Below, in pieces: positions 25,501 to 37,500 of a stretch of 64,000 bases of DNA; positions within the stretch are counted from its first letter, which is position 1, and the number at the start of each line of letters is the position of its first letter. Both the position numbers and the translations under genes were made by a program. Below the pieces are notes generated by a model that saw nothing but the letters and a program-made list of their open reading frames with translations, was not told the origin of the DNA and made no database searches. Source of the stretch: Theristus sp. LFF4_11 (Eukaryota; Nematoda; Chromadorea; Monhysterida; Xyalidae); NCBI GenBank assembly GCA_030248135.1, contig JASANC010000043.1, positions 62,001 through 126,000 on the forward strand, given 5' to 3'.

Positions 25501-28500
25501 GCGCGGTACCTGGTGAAACATCATCGGCTGGCGCTGCATCCAAAAACTCGGCCACCGCTTCCATCTCCTCGTGTTGCTGTTTTGCTGCAATGAAAAAGTT
25601 TGCATGAAACCCGAAAAACACAACACAACATATCAAACTAAAAAAACGCTCTCCAAACAAAAGTGTTCACATCACATTCGAAACGCCAACGCCTTCGGGC
25701 GTGTCGAGTTTGTGAAATAATATTGGAACTTGAAATAAAAACGCCACAAAACAAACCTTTCAACAAATCATAGTAAGTGGGCGGAGCGAGCGCAGGCAAC
25801 AGAAGGAACAATTCAAGCTGTGAGATCTGCATAAGAATAAAAACTATGTTCAAACTTGTCACTTTTTCCTCAAAATACAAAGCATCTTCAGTTCTGCAAA
25901 ATGCAGTTTTGCCATATAATCGTCCAATAGTTTTTGGCTACCAAAAGTCCAGAAATTTGTTACGCTAAAAACCGGTTTTCATTTCTGCAAAAAAACAATA
26001 ATAAAACCGGTTTCTTTGCACACCACACGCGCACATGAAAGCAACGAACACCAACGCCCACCATTGAGCAAATCACCACGGCCGTCGGTTGGTCATTGGC
26101 AGCAGCACCCCCCGAGAACACGGCGGCGTCCGCATGCAGCAGATCCATCAACTTCTGGCAGTGCTCCACCGTTCGCAGCACCGTCAAGTACTCAAAGTGG
26201 TCGAGACGAATGCGCAGTCGGTCGGCGCTGTCTGACGCGGCCACCACGACCGACCAATCACCGTCGTCCAACGGCAACAGCCAGCCAATCAGCGGCACGT
26301 CCACGACGGCCGGCATCGCGAGCGCGTGACTCTCGGCGCAGCCGGTGAACTCCGCCCAGAACGGCTCGCACCGGCACACCCACAGCGGGGCGCTCGCCTG
26401 CGCCGCGATTGCTGCAGCAATTCACATCCAGTTCTACATTTTGTTGATCGTTGTCTGCATCGGAAATAAACACCGTCTACGCTTACCGGGCAAAACCGCA
26501 AGAAACTGTGCTTACATTAGTTTTAATACGCCAGAGTCCCGTGTGCAACTACTGCATCATTGCGTGCAATTTAGATCGTTGCTTTGATAGCAATGTGACA
26601 CGCGTTCAATTATCGCTCGTTGGTTGGTTGGAAATGTTTCGTCACTCGCAGAGCTGAACACTCGGTCAAGCACACCCGAACTAAACCGTTTGATTCTGCA
26701 TTTCACGCGTTAAATCAGTCGCACACCCACTCGACTGCTTCATGTGATGGCCAATCATGACGATTCTTGTTCGCATCTAACTTCACCTGCAGACCACGCC
26801 TCCACCGCAATGCATGCATCACACTATACGCGCGTGCAAACCACCAATAAGCCATTACAGACAGCTTGTAAACCGAATGCAACACAGGACCCCTTCAAAC
26901 GCACTAACCCCGTAACGGATCTTCCCTTGTGGCCGCCAGCGCCGCCAATCGACTGCAATACGCACTGTAAGCTGCACTATTCCTCGGTAAGCTGCTCAGT
27001 TCTCTCGAGTGATTCGCAATTTGCAACGGCTCCGAGAACAACTGTTCCGATCGCATTCGTTCAATCGAGTCTTTCAACGAGCCAGCCATTTCGGGCGTCA
27101 GCCCAATCAGGGTGTTTGTGAGCAGCAGACTGGTGCAGCGCAACTGGGTGCTCTCGGGTAGGTGGCTCGTATTTGGTGTACTGCTGCTGGGGTATGGAAG
27201 GATCACCTGAAAACGAAAAGCGCTTGCTTTTGGGCCGGCGCTCTTGCTTTAAGCGCCCAGTTGTTGGCCACTTCTGAGCAGTTCGGATCTTTGTTCCTGT
27301 TTTCACACCGAAATTGTGTCCATAAAAACAACCAACGAACAAGTTTCCATTTGATTTGAATCAATCCAGGCAAACAACGAGTGATGAATGGAACTAGGTA
27401 ATAGGTATGGTGTCAACAGTAAAGGTAAGGAAACCGAACATTTTCAAACTGACGGCTGACCAGTGATTGGCTACGTCATGATGACCAGTCATGTGACCGA
27501 ATTCTAGCGCCCCAACCAGCGAGTCAGATAAAGATCATGTTGTTTGTCAGGAAAAAATGCGAAAAAACTACCTTTGGCATGGTTGCTTGTAGGCGGACCG
27601 TGACACACGGCTGGGTGACTGCAGCGGCGCCCGCTGGCGTTTGACCGTCGAAACTCTGAAATGCAGAAAATTTTTTTTTATTCATCTTGTACTACTTTTT
27701 TTGCCGTTCGGGACTGAGCGATCCACAACTCCCCCATGCCATGTTCCGTGTTTTCGCAGTTTCCTTGCGTGTGCACATTTTTCCCGTTACACACGCGCCA
27801 GTAAAGTACAAAAACAATCCATGCGCGCGTTCCATAATAACCCAATAAGCCACCAAGGGAGTCAGACGAAGAATAATAACACAACGGTACAGATTGCTGT
27901 GTTCTGACGATAATATTCAATATATCTCACTCCGGTTAAGCAACAACAACTGCGCAAACCATCGCGCCGGTCCCCACTTTCATCATAATATGCGGTGCCA
28001 GAGCACACCGGACAGAACATTGAAAAACAAGCGGCAAAATAAGCTGCACTCATGAAAGCCAGACCACGCAACGCCGCAGCGACATATGGAATCGTAATGG
28101 ATATAACGCAACACCGCCATAAATCTGTGTCCATGAAACAACGTGATATAATAATGTGCCAGCCCGGTCATAACCGGCGGGCTTGTTACAGGCACACACA
28201 CAGCTGCGACAGAACACGTGTGCGCGCAAATTGTACTCGCTGCTGCCTTGTGGTACCTGGTTATACTCGCGCGATATATAACCTAGGCTAAGCCTCGGTG
28301 TAGACAGGTGAATGAGCCTCAAAAGTAATACCGTCAATAGGCGCCACAGTCAGATCGGTCTATCATTCCATTCAGGTACACGCAACCACCAACTTCAATC
28401 AGGTAGCGCCCGACCTTCAAATACCTAACTGATAAAAACGCGTCGTTTTGTTCGCGGCACCTAAACCAGACAGTCCGCGGGCAGCATTGAAGAGCCCAGC

Positions 28501-31500
28501 TGGAGCATAACAATTTTGCGCGAAAACAGGCTGGCTATCTCGCCTGGCCTGCTGAGACTCGCCACGCAGCACTGACAACTTCAATAAAGCGGTGAATTTT
28601 TTCAAGCCCGAAGTTAATGGAGTGGAACGACACGAGAAAGCCGCTGCAGAGGTGCTGATATGAATGGCGATGGCTCACAAGCTGTCAGCAGATGTCACGT
28701 TAAATTTTCCGTTTGAAAACCAACTCACGAGTGCTTTGAAAACGTCCTGATAGATGTAGTGCAGCCAGCGGATGGTTTTTGGCTCGAAAACGAATATCAT
28801 TGGAGCGACTAGCACTTGTTGAGCGGGTGATGGCACTGAAATAATGACAGGTTTCATTCAACCCGTTTTTTATTACGCCGAGCTTATGCAGTTATCCATC
28901 TTTTATTCGTTGTTCCTCATTTGCCCTGAACGAACTCTTCTGGCCATTTACTGCTTGCGGAAACACAAATGCCAAACTCAAAAATCATTGACACCTTAAA
29001 GTTGGGAACAACGTATAACTGTGTAATAACGCAATTATATTGACTATATAACCTGTGATTATCTGTGATGAGTGTGCAGTTTATTCTTATTCTTGTTGTA
29101 ATCACTCCAACATAATCAGCAAACCCAATAAACATCATAACCACCTAACCCTTTCTGGCGCCCAACGTTTGGCTTGCACTTGCACCTATCATCATCAATC
29201 ATCAAAACAAAAATCAACAGAAATCAATCAGCAACCACAAAAATCATTGGCGGAAGGAAAGGAAAATGGCAAGGAAAAACGCCAGCAGTTTGCTGAGCAG
29301 CAGAGATTCCACGGGCGATGAGAGAGGCGTCGACGGAAAAGTTTCACGTGCTTCCGGCCGAACGTGCGCCGAGGATTGAGCCGTGATGTGATAGGCCGCA
29401 GTGCCGTTAAAAGCCGTTAAAACGTTAAAACGCAATGAAAATTTCAAAACAAATCAATTTTAGCCAAATGAAACGACGTTAAAACGCAATAAATTTCAAA
29501 TCAACAAACCAATTTTAATCAGCGAATCAAAATAAAGTGATAAATCATTTCCAATCAAACTACGTGATAAATCATTTTCAATTGTTGGGGAGAAGTTGGG
29601 AACAACGTATAACTGTGTAATAACGCAATTATATTGACTATATAACCTGTGATTATCTGTGATGAGTGTGCAGTTTATTCTTATTCTTGTTGTAATCACT
29701 CCAACATAATCAGCAAACCCAATAAACATCATAACCACTTAACCCTTTCTTTAATGAGCTGTTTCCAATGCACAGCTTGTCAGTAAGATTGAAAGAGCAC
29801 GAAACACGTAAAAATGAAACACGCAACAACTTTTACTATTGGCTTTCTTTTTAGTTCTGCTACTCAAAGCGTTCAGTTTACAGACGTCGAAAGTTGTATG
29901 TTTGATGCGACAATTCCAAATAACCAAAGCGACTACTATACGGAATCTCAGAGACAGTAACGAGTCAATTCACCGATTTTGAATTGCCTACATCTCTATG
30001 CGCGCATTGAGTCGGCAGAAGCGAAACGAAAACAAAATTACACCACACCATCAAAATGGGGTGCGCGTTTCGCCGCTGCCTCCGTTGGTCTCCGATAGAA
30101 CTGAGTGAACTCAGCGTGTATCAGAGGCGTCGAGTCGGGCAGTGGCGCGTCACTGTTTCTATCCGCGCGAACCTGCGAAAACAAGAACAATTTCAAAAAA
30201 CATGAACCCCCCAGTAAAACGTGGCTCAATAAACGGTAAAAGACTGAACGAAACGAACAGATTTGCATGAGAGTAGAGAAACAACTGCGCTGATTGGCCC
30301 GCCGCACCAGCACCAGTCGGATATAGCCAATCAGCAATCAGTACTTTTCGTTTCTGTTTTGTGTCTGTTAGCCAGATTCGTCTCTTCAATTGACATATTT
30401 TCCAAACTTACGATTTTTTCCTGTTGGTCACGTTTCGATGAGACGTCGGACACGGCATGCACGTGCAAATCGTCCAGTCTGATCACAAGACACTGCGCCA
30501 ATAAAGCGGCACACTCTGATGAGCCTGAGCAGAGCATCAACACGAAGTATTCCAAATAAAATTCTCGCAAAAAAATACACCACCAATCACACTCGAATAG
30601 GTTTTGTCCACTTTGCATTACTACAGTTCCACGTTTCAGACCCCCGCACATGAACTGCTCTTGAACCGATTGTAATACACACGTGACTAGCAGGAAAAAA
30701 GGTAATGCCAGCGTTCAACGAACGTGGACATCAAAAGAAGCTCAATAAACAAAAACAGACAGAACAACAAAAAAGGCAAAAAGCTTAAAAACAGACAGTT
30801 CGGTGGGTGAACGCAACCTGAGCTGGTCGCCTCCAGCAACTGCTGTGTCCACTGCTCAAACAGTGACGCGCCCCGATAGCGAACCCAGTGCGCACGCGAG
30901 GCGTCTGCAGGTGAAGAACAAAATTGAGTCACTGTGTTACAGTGAACTTAAAAATGAAGAACAACTGATGTGTTGTTTACAGTGAGTTTGAAAATGTTTA
31001 AAAAAACACTTCATATCATACCAGCAACATGGTACGGATAAAGGTCAAGACCGAACTTGTGCATGGTCACTTGGAGTGCGCCACAGACAATGTCCCACGT
31101 CGGTGGAAACGCTGAAACACAAAAGCAGCATGACAATGCAACCGTTTAATCATTGAAAACACTCCGAGTTTCAGTCTGCGTACCGTACACTTTGTTACAC
31201 AACCGGTTCTGTTGCACTCGTTTGCAAACAAACTCACAGGCGCACACTTTTGTACTTTACTTTTTCGCACACAATTGTACACCGACCAGTGCTGTGCCCG
31301 TGTGTTTGTTTATGCGTGTACACTATTGCTGGGCCAGAAAGACTGCTGTGGACAGGGCGTTTCCTTCCACCCCCAAAATTTTTTGTTGCGATTTCAGGGG
31401 CTGAAACCGTGACAGAAGGGGGGTTTTCGGGTACGCTGAGTTCAAAAATCTTATTTACAAGTTTGCCCGACGCTTCTACTGTGCCCTAAACGCGTATGCC

Positions 31501-34500
31501 ATGGGGATGAGGAGGGAAAATTCCTTGATAATCTATTTTAAATGAAAAAACGCACCACGAGGAACCTGAAATCCTGTTACAAATACAAATCGAGGTCGCT
31601 GAGTCCGAATATGACGTTTATTTTGCCATACGAATTACTCCGCGCCCTAAAAACGGCCTCTATAGGAACGGAAAGGGAAAAAATTGAAAAAATCGGAAAC
31701 TAGCCAAAAAAATCTGAAAACTAAGCCATAAACACAAATCGAGGTCGCTGAGTCCGAATATGACGTTTATTTTGACATATGAATTACTTCGCACCCTAAA
31801 AACGGTTTCTATAGGGACGAAAAGGGAAAAAATTAAAAAATCGGAAACTAGTCAAAAAAATTGAAAACTAAGCCATATACAGAAATCGAGGTTGCTGAGT
31901 CCGAATATGACGTTTATTTTGACATACGAATTACTTCGCACCCTAAAAACGGTTTCTATATGGACGAAAAGGAAAAAAATTAAAAAATCGAAAACTAGTA
32001 AAAAAAATTGACAACTGAGCCAAAAACACAAATCGAGGTCGCCGAGTCCGAATATGACGTTTATTTTGACATACGAATTACTCCGCACCCTAAAAATGGC
32101 CTTTATAGAGACGAAAAGGGAAAAATTAAAAAATCGGAAACTAGTCAAAAAAATTGAAAACTAAGCCATAAACAGAAATCGAGGTTGCTGAGTCCGAATA
32201 TGACGTTTATTTTGACATACGAATTACTTCGCACCCTAAAAACGGTTTCTATATGGACGAAAAGGAAAAAAATTAAAAAATCGAAAACTAGTAAAAAAAA
32301 TTGACAACTGAGCCAAAAACACAAATCGAGGTCGCCGAGTCCGAATATGACGTTTATTTTGACATACGAATTACTCCGCACCCTAAAAATGGCCTTTATA
32401 GGGACGAAAAGGAAAAAAATTAAAAAATTGGAAACTAATCAAAAAAAAATTGAAAACTAAGCCATAAACACAAATCGAGGCCGCTGAGTCCGAATATAAC
32501 GTTTATTTTGACATACGAATTACTTCGCACCCTAAAAACGGTTTCTATAGGGACGAAAAGGGAAAAAAATTAAAAAATTGGAAACTATTCAAAAAAATCT
32601 GAAAACTAAGCGCGATGTGCTTGCATCTGCCGGTCGCGTGCCGGATCGTCGCTTGAGATTCTCTAACGCTTGCTGTTCTGCCGTGTATAGCAAAACAGTG
32701 TCAGCACGTAAGCGCTCCAGGCTCGCCGGTGAGGGTAACCCACCCGGTAACTGTCTTGGGTCGTGCATTTCCATAAACACAAATCGAGGTCGCTGAGTCC
32801 GAATAGATTTTTTCCCTTTCGTCCCTATAGAGGCCGTTTTTAAGGTGCGGAGTAATTCGAATGGTAAAATAAACGTCATATTCGGACTCAGCGGCCTCGA
32901 TTTGTATTTATAGCTCAGTTTTCAGATTTTTTTGACTAGTTTCCAATTTTTTTGTTTTTTTTCTTTTCGTCCCTACAGAAGCCGTTTTTAGGGTGCGGAG
33001 TAATTGGTATGGCAAAATAAACTTCATCTTCGGACTCAGCGGCCTCGATTTGTATTTATAGCTCAGTTTTCAGATTTTTTTGACTAGTTTCCGATTTTTT
33101 AAATTTTTCCCTTTTCGTTCCTATAAAGGCCGTTTTTCAAGTGCGGAGTAATTCTTATGGCAAAATTAACGTCATATTCGGACTCAGCCACCTCTATTTG
33201 TTATTGTATTTATGGCTCAGTTTTCAGTTTTTTGGCTAGTTTCCGATTTTTTCCTTTTTTGTCCCTATAGTGGTTGTTTTTAGGGTGCAGAGTAATTCGT
33301 ATAGCAAATTAAACATTATATTTGGACTCAGCGACCTTAAATTGCATTTATGGCTCAGTTTTCGGATTTTTTTACTAGTTTTCGATTTTTTTGATTTTTT
33401 TCCTTTTTGTCTCTATAGAAACCGTTTTTAGGGTGCAGAGTTCTCCGTATGGAAAAATAAACGTCATATTCGGACTCAGCAATCTCGATTTGTGTTTATG
33501 GCTTAGTTTTCAGATTTTTTTTGACTAGTTTCCGATTTTTTCAATTTTTTTCCTTTTCGTCCCTATAAAGGCTATTTTTAGGGTGCGGAGTAATTCGCAT
33601 GTCAAAATAAACGTCATATTCGGACTCAGCGACCTCGATTTGTGTTTTTGGCTTAGTTTTCAGATTTTTTTGGCTAGTTTCCGATTTTTTCATTTTTTCC
33701 CTTTCCGTCCCTATAGAGGCCGTTTTTCGAGCGCGGAATAATTCGTATGAAAAAATAAACGTCATATTCGGACTCAGCGACCTCGATTTGTATTTGTAAC
33801 AGGATTTCAGGTTCCTTGTGGTGCGTTTTTTTATTTGAAATTGATTATCAAGGAATTTTCCCTCCTCATCCCCATGGCATACGCGTTTAGGGCACAGTAG
33901 AAGCGTCGGGCAAACTTGTAAATAAGATTTTTGAACTCAGCGTACCCGAAAACCCCACTTCTGTCACGGTTTCAGCCCCTGAAATCGCAACAAAAAATTT
34001 TGGGGGTGGGAGGAAACGCCCTGGCTGTGGACACTCTGTCTCGCGTCTGGTTTGTCTTGTGTGTACACACCGGTTCGCTGATGTTTCAGCCAGCCATAAC
34101 ATCCGTCGGTGCTGGTCATCACGCTTTGTTGGGGCTGTGCAGCCCGGGCCTTGTTTGTACTGACGACGAGCCTCGGGCCCGCGGTATGAGCCTACGAAAC
34201 AGTGCTTGCGCCGCTTGGGAGAAATTCAAAAAATTAAAAAAAACCCGGCGCACCAGCGCTGGAGCTGCGGTCTTCGGTGGAGTCGTCCGTGAAGTGCAGA
34301 TCAAACTTGGCGACATAGAAGTGATACGAGGTCTCCCGGATGTCGAACTGGCGGAAGAGCATCGCCGCCGAGCTGCTGGCGGCCGCGACGGTCGCGTGCG
34401 CCTGCGTCTGCTGCTTGTGCGCCAGCCGTGGACTGAGCGACGCCGAGAGACCGCTGAACACGGAGCTCAGCTGAAACGGCCAACAAGCGGCACGTTGTGG

Positions 34501-37500
34501 TGGTTGGGTTTGATGCGACATCGCTGCACATCTTGTCCGTCTGCATTGCATCTGGAAGGCCCGTTTATACCTGACGCACGTCGACGTATGTCAGGTATGG
34601 AGAACGGTAGCATGCAATAACACGAGACCTAAAGTGACGTGACGTGCCGTGTGCGCATGCGTCAGCTATAAACGGGCCTTTATTGGTGCAAGAAAGATTG
34701 GTGTTCTGCGGTGGGGAGAAGCAGACACGTGTGATGTACGGTTTGGGTGCTGCAACGAAGAACCGTGATTCGCAAACAGAAGCTCGTGGATTTGCATTCC
34801 CCCGGCTTGTGGATCGGTGGTACAGTATGTTTCTTTGAATCAGTCAACTATTAGCAAACTACAGAGCTCGTGAAAAGGAAAGTGCGGATTGAAAAAAAGA
34901 CATTTCAGCATAAACTGTGTCATTTTTATATCCGGCGCAAACCCGATTCCGGTGTCATTTTTCTTTAATTCAAAGTTTCATGGGGTCTGTATATTCTGCA
35001 AACAAGTGACAGGTTTGACGAAATATACTTGTACGGCAAATTAATTAGATCTCTCTCGAACATTTGTGTCCCTGTTCCCTGCTTAGGTGCTCAATAAAAG
35101 AACAGAAAACAGAAACATTAAAAACAAACGTCAAACCCAAACGTCTATGCTACAGCGTTTGGGGCCTGAAGCTGAATCATACAATCATGACAAATGTCAA
35201 GCAATTTTGTCATGTCTTAATAATTTTCCATAGATTTCAAAAAAACACAATACCAAAAGAAAAACGCCAAGACAACTGTGAACAGTGCTGAAAAATCACA
35301 GTTTTCTTTCAAACGCCAGCCGGCGAGCGATTTCGCAACGCACTGTGATTCACAGCAAAGCCACAACACCACCCACCCACCACCACCGACTTTGTCGGCC
35401 ACTTTCGCAGACGACTGCGGCTTCTTGGCAGTGTGCCCACCAGCACTGTCAATCACTGCGAGCACTCGTTTGTAGAACGTGATCGCAGAACGCACTTGCG
35501 GCAACGTCGCCACCCAGAGGATCTCGTCCAGCACAACTTGCAGACGCGCTGCCGAGACGCAGCCATCTGGCAGAATGAACACGTGAGCGAACAGTAAGTG
35601 CAACACATTGAAATCACAGGACGCACAGCTAAACACTGGATTGTTTACATGGTTACGATACGATGCCAGAATACAGAACTGGTGGTTTCTCAGATTGCGT
35701 ATCATAGGCGTCACGATGTTCACGTTTGGAAAACTGATTGGCAGTATAGAATGGTTTGGTGCTTGCTTTGACTAATCAAGATCAGCACGCACGATTTCGA
35801 ATAGCTTTGCTTTGCCGTAAAAATTTCATTGCCACGTTTCACTGACCGGTGGTTGACTTTCGAATCGCGATTCTGCATCGTCCATCGCTCGTGATCAATC
35901 GGATTGGCGCCAATTGACGTTTCGTCTACAAAAATGACAAAACCCGCTCTTTTTGACGGGAACAACCAAAGATAAACGGAACACAATTTCGTTCCGGAAA
36001 ACAACCAACATTGGCCGACTGTTCGGCGGCCATTTCGATTCTGAGCAACTGCCAGTGGACGTGCTTGAAGAGAAGCTGCTGCTCGCTGCACGGGTCTTTC
36101 AGACGACTCTGGCGAATGTCCTTGGCCGGCGCCACCCACGCCGGACTGCATGACTCGACGCTCAGACGAGACAGCTGCAAACGGGTGACGTGAGCCAGTG
36201 AATGCGCCATGCTTTGCAAAACAATGCACCCGGAGTCTGCCTTATCCGGACTGTTTTTGTTCGACTGACAACCACAAACAACAAGTGAGAGCGCAAAACA
36301 AAACGTCGCAATTTTCTCCTCACCAATAACGAGCCACCAAAGCCGGGCGCGCTGAAGTTCACGTCGAGCATGTTCACGTAAACCGACATGCCCTCGATGA
36401 CTTTGTGAGCGAAGCCGTAGGATGAGCTGAGCTCGCTTCTAAAAATTTGCACAAAAAACGCTTTTTTTTCCACCCGGAAGTCGGTGTGAAAAGAGGTCCA
36501 AATGGGAACTCCTGATACCACTCTTCCTGATACGATATAACGGTCGCCACCAGAAATATAATTTCATTGCTGTTACAACAAAATGAAAAGCAACGCACGC
36601 ATAAGAGCCGATGACCGATGCTGGATTGGAGGCGAGACGCTTGGCGATTGAGTCCTGGCTGCTGCCGTGTTCGCTCGCGGCTGCTGGCACTTCGGACAAC
36701 GACAGTGACACGGTGATTTCATCAATGAACTGCAATGAAGGTGAATGACAACAAAAAATTGGCACACGGGCAAAAGTTTGATTTCGATCACAACAATCCT
36801 GCTGGCTGTGATGAAACGTTCCGAACAACAGCACTTGAAACCGACCAACTGAACGGGCGCACTTTTCAGCCGGGTCCACGGAATCTTGACGGCGACGCGC
36901 GAGCACACCGCCTCAGAGATGTGCATCCATGCTGGCAGTTCGAGCACCTGAGAAAGAAAACCGCTCCATTAACTGGCTGCATGGTGTGTGATTGATTGGC
37001 TGGTGAGACGAGCTTGCTTGAGCTGGCTAGTATCCATTAGTTACCCTGTCACCGAATAGCTAGTCAGTCACTGAACACTGCTTCATGAATGCCGCTTCAG
37101 CGGATGTCGATATGAACGTATCATGTTCATGTATGACTGGTTGATTGTTGCTGAACAAATATGCTAAACAGGTTCCACAACAACACCAATCTTTGAACTC
37201 AATCCAAAACACCCCTTTGACTGACAATCGACTGAATCACTGAATATTATGTCACTCCACTATTAAAACTACTGACTGACCTCACAGAGCACGGCCTCGT
37301 TCAGGGTGACATTCTGCAGCTCGCCCTTGCCACGCAGTACCTCCACGGAAATTTGCTCCACCGAAAGGTTTTTGGCAAATCTGAGAATTGACATTCATTA
37401 TCCTGCGTCCCCCCGGGGGCCCCGCCCCGCTGCTATTTTGCCTGCCTTACAGAGTAACAGTCACATGTGAATGACAAAAATTTGCGAAACTTTACCAAAA

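Noticed and set aside
31852..32381. Repeated Phe/Leu-rich minus-strand frames
   Set aside because: They are periodic translations of the foldback repeat units, not a membrane protein.
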